This document shows positions 1-6,632 of a DNA stretch of 24,925 bases, in pieces (position 1 is the first letter of the stretch; every line of letters starts with the position of its first letter). Source of the stretch: an uncultured Erysipelotrichaceae bacterium (GTDB lineage: Bacteria; Bacillota_I; Bacilli_A; Erysipelotrichales; Erysipelotrichaceae); assembly GCA_934725085.1 (NCBI GenBank), contig CAKVAL010000025.1:1-24925 (forward strand). The letters run 5' to 3'. The translations under genes and the position numbers were made by a program. The notes beneath the pieces are model-generated. The model was not told the origin of the DNA and did not search any database. It saw only the letters and a list, made by a program, of their open reading frames with translations.

Positions 1-93
1 ATCAAAGTCCTTTATTTATCTAGATATATTTAATTAAGAAATTTTAAATTATTGAAAATGAAGTTCTAAAGTCGGGAAAAAAGAGGTTTATTT

Positions 94-441
94 ATGTTGT
101 TTGTATATTATCCAAAGTGTTCTACATGTCTTAAGGCTAAAAAATGGTTTGATGACAATAATATTAAATATGAAGAACGTCATATAGTTGAAGATAATCC
201 TAAATATGATGAATTAAAAAAGTGGTATCAAAGAAGTGGTTTACCACTTAAGAAATTCTTTAATACTAGTGGTTTAGTCTATAAGAACAATAATATTAAA
301 GATAAATTATTGGCTATGAGTGAAGAAGAACAGTTGCGTTTGTTAGCAAGTGATGGAATGTTGGTGAAAAGACCATTACTTATAAGTGATGAATTTGTTC
401 TTGTGGGATTTAAAGATGATGAATGGAAAAATAGAATCTAG
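94..441 (+). CDS. Spx/ArsC-family thioredoxin-fold protein
   Basis: A 115-residue protein of the ArsC/Spx/YffB family, a thioredoxin-like fold found in arsenate reductases and in Spx-type RNA-polymerase-binding stress regulators. It begins directly with the beta strand and redox loop of the family: a C-x-x-C motif (C9-S-T-C12) after YYPK. The later segment with KRPLLISDEFVLVGF matches the conserved 'RP' strand-turn of the fold. Length is normal for the family. The start is supported by an AGAGG ribosome site about 8 nt upstream. It is a single-gene unit that ends in a terminator shared with rpiB. Both cysteines are present, so a redox switch or reductase role is possible. Sequence alone does not separate a true arsenate reductase from an Spx-like regulator. 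The first 93 bases of the window are AT-rich and hold no gene. Confidence 0.85.
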   Translation: MLFVYYPKCSTCLKAKKWFDDNNIKYEERHIVEDNPKYDELKKWYQRSGLPLKKFFNTSGLVYKNNNIKDKLLAMSEEEQLRLLASDGMLVKRPLLISDEFVLVGFKDDEWKNRI

Positions 442-460
442 TTACTAGATTCTATTTTTG
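431..460. terminator. Bidirectional terminator between two convergent genes
   Basis: A perfect 11-bp stem (ATAGAATCTAG at 431-441, CTAGATTCTAT at 445-455) with a TTA loop. It is followed by a T-rich run on the plus strand and by TTTTCC on the minus strand. The stop codons of both neighbouring genes lie inside the stem. Confidence 0.85.
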
Positions 461-904
461 TCTTTCTTCGATTTCTTTTAATTCGCCAATTCTTCTAGCA
501 TGTCTTCCGTTTGGATCATAGAAGTCAGTAGTTAGGAATGTGTCTACTAATTGTTTAGCTGTGTCTAAATCAACAATTCTAGCACCAAAGGCGATAATTT
601 GGGCGTTGTTGTGTTCTCTAATAAGAGCAGCAGTCTTTGTTTCTGAACATACACCAGCTCTGATGCCATTTACTTTGTTGCAGGCAATTGAGATGCCAAC
701 ACCTGTACCACAGATGGCAATACCTTTTTCACATTCACCGTTCATGATGCCATTGGCAAGTTTCTCACCAGCAATAGGGTAGTCACAACTATCTTCTGTG
801 TCAAAGCCATAGTTTACAACTTCGTAGCCTTTACTTGTTAGATAGTCGATAAGCTCGAATTTCATTTTAGTAGCTGCATGATCATTTGCGATTCCGATTT
901 TCAT
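452..904 (-). CDS. rpiB: Ribose-5-phosphate isomerase B
   Basis: RpiB interconverts ribose 5-phosphate and ribulose 5-phosphate in the cytoplasmic pentose phosphate pathway. The 150-residue product starts MKIGIANDHAA, with the family's conserved D8-H9. It carries the GIAICGTGVG active-site loop with the catalytic-base cysteine at C65, and the later region containing HNNAQIIAFGAR. An ATG 15 nt further upstream is in frame, but GGAGGA lies 7 nt before the ATG at 904, which fixes the start there. Length is normal for RpiB. It is transcribed alone, divergent from scpA. A second, longer member of the same superfamily is encoded at 17658-18317 and probably has a different substrate. Confidence 0.95.
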   Translation of the reverse strand: MKIGIANDHAATKMKFELIDYLTSKGYEVVNYGFDTEDSCDYPIAGEKLANGIMNGECEKGIAICGTGVGISIACNKVNGIRAGVCSETKTAALIREHNNAQIIAFGARIVDLDTAKQLVDTFLTTDFYDPNGRHARRIGELKEIEERQK

Positions 905-924
905 ATGTACATCCTCCATACACC

Positions 925-955
925 ATTATAAGTGTAAATGGCAATATGTTATAAT
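925..955. promoter_or_regulatory. Overlapping back-to-back promoters for rpiB and scpA
   Basis: On the plus strand TATAAT lies at 950-955, preceded by TG at 947-948 (extended -10). On the minus strand TATAAT reads from 930 to 925. For each promoter an 18-nt spacer places a TTATAA -35 over the -10 of the other. The plus promoter predicts transcription starting near 962, only about 3 nt before the scpA ATG. Confidence 0.55.
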
Positions 956-964
956 GATTTAGTT

Positions 965-1699
965 ATGAGTTTTACAGTAGAGACAACAAAATTTGATGGT
1001 CCTCTTGATTTGATGCTTCATCTTATCAAGGAACAACAATTGGATATCTTTGATTTGGATATGGAAGTGTTGACTGACCAATATATTAATTATCTTCAAA
1101 CGATGGAGAAGTTAGAACTTGAGATTGAGAGTGAATATCTTGTAGAGCTAGCTACTTTGATTGAATATAAGTCTAAGAAATTGTTACCTAAAAAGACTGA
1201 AGAATTAGAAGATGACTATGAGGAAGATCCAAAGGAAAGAATTGTAAGAAGGTTGTTGGAATACCAAAAGTATAAGGAAGTATCTAACGAATTGTTAGAG
1301 GCGTTTAACCAAAGGCAGGAACAATTCGCAAAGCCTTTGTCTATTGATTCTATCAATACTAATAATTTAGTAGATGATCAAAAGTTAGAAGGCAATCCTT
1401 ATGATTTACTTAAGGCGATGACAAGAGTTTTAAGAAGAATGGAATTGTCTAAGCCGATTGAGACAAAGCTGACTACTAAGGAAATATCAACTGAAGATCG
1501 TATTCTTGAGATTAAGTCTAGATTATCGACTCTGCCTAAGACATTTAATTTTGAGAATCTAGTAGCTGATTGTCATAATGTGCATGAGGTTATTGTTACT
1601 TTCTTAGCAATTCTAGATATGGCGAAGGATCATTATTTAGTATTTAGCACTGATGATAATGATGAAATATGGTTTAGAAGAGGTGAAAACAATGAGTGA
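965..1699 (+). CDS. scpA: Segregation and condensation protein A
   Basis: ScpA is the kleisin subunit that bridges the SMC ATPase heads together with ScpB in chromosome condensation and segregation. The N-terminus has the kleisin signature FDGPLDLMLHLIKEQQLDIFDL. A helical, acidic, Lys/Glu-rich middle follows (residues about 75-130), then the C-terminal winged-helix region. The product is 244 residues, typical for the family. An in-frame ATG at 938 would add nine residues, but it lies upstream of the TATAAT at 950-955, and B. subtilis-like ScpA proteins begin close to the GPLDL motif, so 965 is preferred. No Shine-Dalgarno precedes it, so the mRNA is probably leaderless. It overlaps scpB by 8 nt and is first in an operon that runs to 4124. 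Confidence 0.95.
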   Translation: MSFTVETTKFDGPLDLMLHLIKEQQLDIFDLDMEVLTDQYINYLQTMEKLELEIESEYLVELATLIEYKSKKLLPKKTEELEDDYEEDPKERIVRRLLEYQKYKEVSNELLEAFNQRQEQFAKPLSIDSINTNNLVDDQKLEGNPYDLLKAMTRVLRRMELSKPIETKLTTKEISTEDRILEIKSRLSTLPKTFNFENLVADCHNVHEVIVTFLAILDMAKDHYLVFSTDDNDEIWFRRGENNE

Positions 1700-2243
1700 T
1701 ACTTTAAATATTGAAGCTATTGTTGAAGGACTATTATATATGGTTGGTGATGATGGCTTGAAGGTTGAACAACTTGCAAGTGTAATAGACAAGAGCATTG
1801 AGGATAGTGAGGCTATCTTGAATAGTATTCAAAGTAAATATTCTAATGAAAACTTTGGCATTGAATTAGTTAACTATGGTAAAACCTATAAGTTTATTAC
1901 TAAACAAGAAGTTGCCCCTTATATCCAAGCCTTATTTCATACTAGTAAGCCTAATACTTTATCTCAAAGTGCTTTAGAGACTTTGGCTATTATCGCTTAT
2001 AAGCAACCAATCACAAGAGTTGAAATTGAAGAGCTTAGGGGTGTTGGTGCTGATATGATGTTAAGAAAACTGCAGGCTCGTAATTTAATTAGGGAAGCTG
2101 GGAGAAGTGATGCTCCTGGTAAGCCGATATTATATGAGGTTACTGAAGAGTTTATGGATAGTTTTAAGTTATATACTTTGAATGAGTTACCTGATTTACC
2201 TGAATTTAACAGTGATGAAGAAAATGAAAATTTATTTGAATAG
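1692..2243 (+). CDS. scpB: Segregation and condensation protein B
   Basis: ScpB is the winged-helix KITE partner of ScpA in the SMC-ScpAB condensin complex. The 183-residue product starts MSDTLNIEAIVEGLLYMVGDDGL. It has the conserved LSQSALETLAIIAYKQPITRVEIEEL-type segment (about residues 90-115) and the following RGVGADMMLRKL/LIREAGRSDAPGKPILYEVT region, both hallmarks of ScpB. The start at 1692 follows AGAGGTG, and the ATG sits inside the last codons of scpA (ATGAGTGA overlap), the usual translational coupling of this pair. The acidic C-terminal tail is normal. Confidence 0.95.
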   Translation: MSDTLNIEAIVEGLLYMVGDDGLKVEQLASVIDKSIEDSEAILNSIQSKYSNENFGIELVNYGKTYKFITKQEVAPYIQALFHTSKPNTLSQSALETLAIIAYKQPITRVEIEELRGVGADMMLRKLQARNLIREAGRSDAPGKPILYEVTEEFMDSFKLYTLNELPDLPEFNSDEENENLFE

Positions 2244-2255
2244 GAGGAAATATAG

Positions 2256-3092
2256 ATGAGTTGTAATGGTGATTGTGAAAACTGCAGCAGCGGAAACGAT
2301 TGTGAAAGCTGTGGTGGTGATTGTAAACATGAAATTAAAAAATTAGAACTATGTGAGGGTTCTAGTGTTGGCAAGATTATTGCAGTATTAAGCGGTAAGG
2401 GTGGTGTTGGTAAGTCAATGGTTACATCTTTATTGGCTGTTGAACTTGCTAAGGCTGGTAAGAAAGTTGGTGTTTTGGACTCCGATATTACAGGTCCTTC
2501 AATTGCCAAGACTTTTGGTTTTGAAGGTGAAATCTATGGTGATGATAAGGGTATCTTCCCTCATGTTTCTAAGTCTGGTATCAAGTCTATTTCTATTAAT
2601 ATGATGTTAGAAACAGAAGAGACTCCGGTTGTATGGCGTGGCGCTTTACTTACGAGTGTTATTAGTCAATTCTATAGTGAGGTACATTGGGGCGAATTAG
2701 ATTATTTATTGATCGATATGCCTCCTGGCACAGGCGATGTTGCCTTAACTGTTTTCCAACAGCTTCCTGTTGATGAAGTAGTAATGGTTACAACACCTAG
2801 TAAGCTAGTTTCTATGGTTGTTGCCAAGGCTATTAATATGACTGAGATGGTAAAGGCTCCAATTGTTGGTCTTGTTGATAATATGGCTTATGTAAAGTGT
2901 GATAACTGTGGTCATGCGATTAATATTTATAAAGAAGATGATACTGAAAACATCGCCAAGAAATACGGTTTAAATGTTGTATCTAAGCTTCCAATTGATC
3001 CTGTATTAGCTAATTTGGTTGATGAAGGTAGAATTGAAGAATATGATGGTAATTATTTAGAAGAACTTACAAAGAGGATTATAAATGACTAA
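2256..3092 (+). CDS. Mrp/ApbC-family Fe-S cluster carrier ATPase
   Basis: Mrp/ApbC/NBP35-type P-loop ATPases bind and transfer Fe-S clusters to apoproteins in the cytoplasm. This 278-residue protein has the deviant Walker A GKGGVGKS at 47-54, the LDSDITGPSIAK segment (about 74-85), LIDMPPGTGD and a C-x-x-C at C215/C218 that forms the bridging cluster site at the dimer interface. The N-terminus is unusual for a bacterial Mrp: instead of the common N-terminal DUF59-like domain it has a Cys-rich leader with cysteines at 3, 7, 10, 16, 19, 23 and 33, as in NBP35-like proteins. A GGAGG sits just before the ATG. It lies 12 nt after scpB and overlaps the next gene by 8 nt, so it is part of the scpAB operon. 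The specific client proteins are not shown by the sequence. Confidence 0.9.
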   Translation: MSCNGDCENCSSGNDCESCGGDCKHEIKKLELCEGSSVGKIIAVLSGKGGVGKSMVTSLLAVELAKAGKKVGVLDSDITGPSIAKTFGFEGEIYGDDKGIFPHVSKSGIKSISINMMLETEETPVVWRGALLTSVISQFYSEVHWGELDYLLIDMPPGTGDVALTVFQQLPVDEVVMVTTPSKLVSMVVAKAINMTEMVKAPIVGLVDNMAYVKCDNCGHAINIYKEDDTENIAKKYGLNVVSKLPIDPVLANLVDEGRIEEYDGNYLEELTKRIIND

Positions 3093-3705
3093 GAATAATA
3101 AGTTAGCCTTAGGCTCTAATATCTTACTTATCGTGTTAGCTAGCCTAGGATTGTATTTTTCTATTGTAGATAAGAATGCTTTCTTATACTACAGTGATAA
3201 TGCAGGCATGTTTGCGCTTAGTTCAAGTATTATATATGTAATTATTGTCCTAGCAAAAAAAGAACCAAATTTTCTTTGTTTGGCATTAAGATATGTGAGT
3301 ACTACCTGTTTGGTATTAACACTAGTTGGTACTTTCTATGTAGCTACTACAACAGGTGAGAACTACTTGGATAGTTTTATTAAGGGTTCCCATTTGTTTA
3401 ATAACTTATTGTGTCCAATTGTATCTGTTATCTCTTTTACTTTATTTGAGGGTGATAGAAGATTAAATAAGAAGAAGACAATCTGGTATGCTTTGATTCC
3501 TACAGTGATTTATGGAATTATCATGTTAGTATGTAATGTATCTAATACATTTACTGGTCCTTATCCATTTATGATGATTAATGATAATCCTGTTTATGTA
3601 ACTATGATTGTAGTTATTGTAACTATTGTGTTGAATTATGTAATAGGTCGTTTCTTATTATTGTCTAATCAGAAACATGCACCTAGAAGAAAGAAGGGCC
3701 AATAA
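3085..3705 (+). CDS. Six-helix membrane protein, Pr6Pr/AIG1-like
   Basis: This 206-residue protein is almost all hydrophobic, with about six membrane helices (roughly 8-26, 44-58, 70-87, 103-122, 131-150 and 168-192) and a basic C-terminal tail ending HAPRRKKGQ. The pattern of a YYSDN-type loop after helix 1, a helix containing LFNNLLCPIVSVISF, and a following W-x(4)-P-x-x-Y helix resembles the Pr6Pr/FAR-17a (AIG1-like) integral membrane family. That match is from memory and moderate. No function is known to me. The ATG overlaps the end of the upstream Fe-S ATPase gene with a GAGG site before it, and the stop overlaps the next start (TAATG). It is therefore translationally coupled on both sides. 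Confidence 0.7.
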   Translation: MTKNNKLALGSNILLIVLASLGLYFSIVDKNAFLYYSDNAGMFALSSSIIYVIIVLAKKEPNFLCLALRYVSTTCLVLTLVGTFYVATTTGENYLDSFIKGSHLFNNLLCPIVSVISFTLFEGDRRLNKKKTIWYALIPTVIYGIIMLVCNVSNTFTGPYPFMMINDNPVYVTMIVVIVTIVLNYVIGRFLLLSNQKHAPRRKKGQ

Positions 3706-4124
3706 TGGAATATAGAAGATTTGAAAATACTATCGTTTTAAGAATGGATAGAGGTGAAGAGGTTCTTGAGACTTTAAAGGAAGTAGCTTTAAAGGAAAAT
3801 ATCAAGTTGGCTAGTGTTAGTGCACTTGGGGCTTGTGATCACTTTGTGGCTGGTGTTTATAATGTGGCTGAACAAAAGTATTACAAGAATGAATTCGATG
3901 GTGCTTTTGAGATTACAAGTCTTGTAGGTAATATCAATACTATGAATGGTGAATATTATTCTCATTTACACATTACTTGTGCAGATGAGAAAGCTCAATG
4001 TTACGGCGGTCACTTAAATGAGGCTAGAATCAGTGCTACTTGTGAGATGTTTATTAACATCATTGATGGTAGTGTTGATCGCTATAAGGATGAAGTAACT
4101 GGTTTAAATCTATTTAAATTCTAA
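3705..4124 (+). CDS. PPC (DUF296) domain protein
   Basis: A 139-residue single-domain protein of the plants-and-prokaryotes-conserved (PPC/DUF296) family. Recognisable features are the opening RMDRGEEVLETLKEVALKE, the SALGACDHF turn, FEITSLVGNI, the metal-site-like SHLHI with a later GGHL, and the closing segment ATCEMFINIIDG ... GLNLFKF. Bacterial stand-alone PPC proteins form trimers of unproven function. In plants the domain is joined to AT-hook DNA-binding motifs, but no AT-hook is present here. The gene overlaps the preceding stop codon by one base and is last in the scpA operon, directly before a strong terminator. Confidence 0.85.
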   Translation: MEYRRFENTIVLRMDRGEEVLETLKEVALKENIKLASVSALGACDHFVAGVYNVAEQKYYKNEFDGAFEITSLVGNINTMNGEYYSHLHITCADEKAQCYGGHLNEARISATCEMFINIIDGSVDRYKDEVTGLNLFKF

Positions 4125-4125
4125 G

Positions 4126-4155
4126 AAATCGTTTCGTTTGAAACGATTTTCTTTT
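4126..4155 (+). terminator. Rho-independent terminator of the scpA operon
   Basis: AAATCGTTTC (4126-4135), loop GTTT, GAAACGATTT (4140-4149), then TCTTTT. A perfect 10-bp stem directly after the stop codon at 4124. The next gene starts only 12 nt after the T-run, so its promoter must overlap this hairpin. Confidence 0.85.
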
Positions 4156-4166
4156 ATCATATATTT

Positions 4167-4835
4167 ATGAAGAAAATCTTGCTGGTAGAGGATGATAAGT
4201 ATATAGCTGAGGAAATATTTAATAGAACTAAGATGTGGGATATGGATTGCTTAGTAGTGGAAGATTTTAAGAATGTGCTAAGTACTTTTAGAGAATATGA
4301 TCCTTCAATTGTTTTGTTAGATATTTCTTTACCTTTTTATGATGGCTATTATTGGTGTAGGGAAATTAGAAAAATATCTAAGGTACCTATTATCTTTATC
4401 TCTTCTAAAAATGATGATATGAATATGATTATGGCAATGAATATTGGTGCTGATGATTTTGTTGCCAAGCCTTTTTCTTTTGATTTGTTGATTGCGAAAA
4501 TTGAGTCACTACTTAGAAGAACTTATGATTTCAATATAGGAACTAGCATTAGCTATAAGGATTATGTCTTGAACTTAGGTGATAGTAGCTTATCTTATAA
4601 GGATAAAAGAATTGTTCTTACAAGTAATGAACAAAAGATTCTTAAATGTTTATTTGAACACAAGGGTAATGTAGTATCCCGTGAAAAGCTTATGAATGTT
4701 TTATGGGATACTGATTGTTATATCGATGATAATACTTTAACTGTTAATATTAATCGTTTAAGAAAGAAATGTTTTGAATTGTCTAACGAAGATTTTATTA
4801 AGACAAGAGTAAAACAAGGGTATATTGTTGAATGA
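4167..4835 (+). CDS. BceR-type OmpR-family response regulator
   Basis: A two-domain response regulator of 222 residues. The receiver spans about 1-115 with acidic pocket E8/D9/D10, phospho-acceptor D52, switch serine S78/S79 and K100. An OmpR/PhoB winged helix follows (about 125-222), containing the SREKLMNVLWD and TLTVNINRLRKK recognition region. Gene order with a short intramembrane-sensing kinase and an ABC ATPase/permease pair identifies it as BceR-like, activating the transporter in response to cell-wall-active peptides such as bacitracin or lantibiotics. There is no Shine-Dalgarno before the ATG. TATCAT at 4155-4160 ends 6 nt before it, so a leaderless transcript is likely. It overlaps the kinase gene by 4 nt (ATGA). 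Confidence 0.9.
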   Translation: MKKILLVEDDKYIAEEIFNRTKMWDMDCLVVEDFKNVLSTFREYDPSIVLLDISLPFYDGYYWCREIRKISKVPIIFISSKNDDMNMIMAMNIGADDFVAKPFSFDLLIAKIESLLRRTYDFNIGTSISYKDYVLNLGDSSLSYKDKRIVLTSNEQKILKCLFEHKGNVVSREKLMNVLWDTDCYIDDNTLTVNINRLRKKCFELSNEDFIKTRVKQGYIVE

Positions 4836-5776
4836 GGTACTTAAAAGATAATCATAGAGTATATTTATTATTACTGGTAGTGATACTAGTTTTTGATAGT
4901 TTGTTAATGTTGTGTAATATTGATATTTCACTTATTATTTATCCTAACGTGATTGTCTTGTTTATAATTATTGTCTATGTAATTTATGAATATTATAAGT
5001 ATAAAAATAAACATGAACTATTAAATAAAAGCTTATATGAAGAAGTTGATTGCTTATTTGATGAGGATTATCAAAAAATAATTAATGAATTAGAAGATAA
5101 GATAAGACAATTAGAAACCGATAAACATAAAGTTATGAAAGAAATGTCTGATTATTATTCTTTGTGGGTTCATCAAATAAAGACACCTATTTCGGCTATG
5201 CAACTGACGCTTGAAAATGAAGATAGCCAATTATCTAGAAAATTGATGTTAGAGTTACTTCATATCGAACAATATGTAGATATGGTATTAACTTATCAAA
5301 AGCTTAGTGATGGTAGTGATTATGTCTTTGAAGAAATCGATATGGATGTAATGATTAAAGAGGCTATTCGTTATTTACGTTTGGAATTCATTGAAAGAAA
5401 GATTTCATTAAAGTATGAACCAACAAGTAGAACCATCATTACTGATAAGAAATGGTTTGAATTCGTCCTCAAACAACTTATCAGTAATGCCCTAAAATAC
5501 ACCCGTAAGGGTAGTATTGAAATTTATCTTGAAGATAATTGTTTGTGTATAAAAGATGATGGTATTGGGATTAAGGAAAGTGATTTAAAGAGAATTTTTG
5601 AAAGAGGCTATACCGGTTCTAATGGTCATGATAATAAGAATTCTAGTGGTATTGGTTTATATTTGTGTACCAATATTGTTTCTAATTTAGGCTTGAAATT
5701 GAGTGTTACTTCTAGTGTTGGTGTTGGCAGTATTTTTAAGATTGATTTAAGGCAGGATGATAAGGCAAGGGATTGA
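4832..5776 (+). CDS. BceS-type intramembrane-sensing histidine kinase
   Basis: A 314-residue sensor kinase with two N-terminal membrane helices (about 9-28 and 35-54) and almost no extracellular loop, the layout of Bce-type kinases that sense through their partner ABC permease. A coiled-coil-like linker (about 65-105) leads to the H-box WVHQIKTPISAM with H114. The N-box is LISNALKYT, followed by a DDGIGI/ERGYTG/SSGIGLYLC ATP-binding catalytic domain. Length is short, as expected. The start is coupled to the response regulator (ATGA overlap). No domain is missing. It probably phosphorylates the response regulator encoded at 4167-4835 when the transporter encoded at 5862-8544 is engaged in peptide removal. 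Confidence 0.9.
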   Translation: MRYLKDNHRVYLLLLVVILVFDSLLMLCNIDISLIIYPNVIVLFIIIVYVIYEYYKYKNKHELLNKSLYEEVDCLFDEDYQKIINELEDKIRQLETDKHKVMKEMSDYYSLWVHQIKTPISAMQLTLENEDSQLSRKLMLELLHIEQYVDMVLTYQKLSDGSDYVFEEIDMDVMIKEAIRYLRLEFIERKISLKYEPTSRTIITDKKWFEFVLKQLISNALKYTRKGSIEIYLEDNCLCIKDDGIGIKESDLKRIFERGYTGSNGHDNKNSSGIGLYLCTNIVSNLGLKLSVTSSVGVGSIFKIDLRQDDKARD

Positions 5777-5842
5777 TGTTACAAAAATGTAAGTTTTTTG
5801 TAAGTTAGATAAATGGAAGCTGTTTTTGGTTTTATTTAGAAT
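5777..5842 (+). promoter_or_regulatory. Candidate BceR-type operator and promoter of the ABC transporter
   Basis: Immediately after the kinase stop, TTACA (5779-5783) and TGTAA (5788-5792) form an inverted repeat with a 4-nt centre. TGTAAGTT occurs at 5788-5795 and again at 5799-5806, with a related TGTTACAA at 5777, so three units recur at exactly 11 bp, about one helical turn, as for OmpR-family regulators. A weak promoter TGGAAG (5814-5819), 17 nt, TAGAAT (5837-5842) lies downstream. This is inferred from the pattern and the context. Confidence 0.6.
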
Positions 5843-5861
5843 CAAGATGGAGGTAAAAATT

Positions 5862-6632
5862 ATGAATTTATTAGAAGTTAAAAATCTAAAGAAAGTTTAC
5901 ACTTCACTTGGTATGAATAAGACAGAAGCTTTGAAGGATGTAAACTTTTCGGTTGAAAAGGGTGAGTTTATCGCCATTATGGGTGAGTCAGGAAGTGGCA
6001 AGACTACTTTATTGAATATCTTAGCTTCTCTTGATAAGGCTAGTTCTGGTGAAGTATATCTAGAGGGTAAGTTAATCAATAACATTAAGGATAAAGATTT
6101 GGCAAGTTTTAGAAGAGATAATCTTGGTTTTGTGTTCCAGGAGTTTAATCTTTTAGATACTTTTAATCTTAAGGATAATATTTTATTACCTTTGGTATTG
6201 GCGAATAATAATTATAAGGATATGAATGCTAAGTTAAATCCTTTAGCAAGAAAATTAGGTATCTTTGAATTGCTTGGTAAGTATCCTTATGAGGTGTCTG
6301 GTGGTCAGAAACAAAGGGCGGCAGTGTGTAGGGCATTAATCAATGATCCAAAGTTGGTTTTGGCTGATGAACCTACTGGTGCTTTGGATTCTAAGTCTAC
6401 TGATGAGCTATTAAAGGCTTTTCTAGATATTAATAAGATGGGGCAGACTATTTTGATGGTTACCCATTCTGTTAAGGCAGCAAGTATCGCAAGTAGTGTC
6501 TTGTTTATTAAGGATGGCAAGATTTTTCATGAAATTTATAAGGGTAATGATACAAATAGTGAATTCTATGAGAAGATTTCAAATACTTTAACCTTATTGG
6601 TATTAAAGGAAAAAGAAAATGAGAATCTATAA
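5862..6632 (+). CDS. BceA-type antimicrobial-peptide ABC transporter ATPase
   Basis: ATPase subunit of a peptide-detoxification transporter, 257 residues. It has Walker A GESGSGKT (41-48), the Q-loop FQEFNLLDTFNL, the ABC signature SGGQKQR (near 146), Walker B LVLADEP and the H-loop VTHS. It resembles the MacB/BceA/LolD group. GGAGG at 5849-5853 sits 8 nt before the ATG at 5862 and fixes the start; an upstream TTG codon in frame has no ribosome site. It overlaps the permease gene by 14 nt. Together with the permease it likely frees lipid-bound cell-wall precursors from bacitracin- or lantibiotic-type peptides. The exact peptide cannot be read from the sequence. Confidence 0.92.
   Translation: MNLLEVKNLKKVYTSLGMNKTEALKDVNFSVEKGEFIAIMGESGSGKTTLLNILASLDKASSGEVYLEGKLINNIKDKDLASFRRDNLGFVFQEFNLLDTFNLKDNILLPLVLANNNYKDMNAKLNPLARKLGIFELLGKYPYEVSGGQKQRAAVCRALINDPKLVLADEPTGALDSKSTDELLKAFLDINKMGQTILMVTHSVKAASIASSVLFIKDGKIFHEIYKGNDTNSEFYEKISNTLTLLVLKEKENENL

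Noticed and set aside
1997..2509. Long minus-strand open frame opposite scpB and the Fe-S ATPase gene
   Set aside because: Both plus-strand genes have clear family motifs, and the antisense frame is low-complexity Ser/Leu/Pro without a ribosome site.
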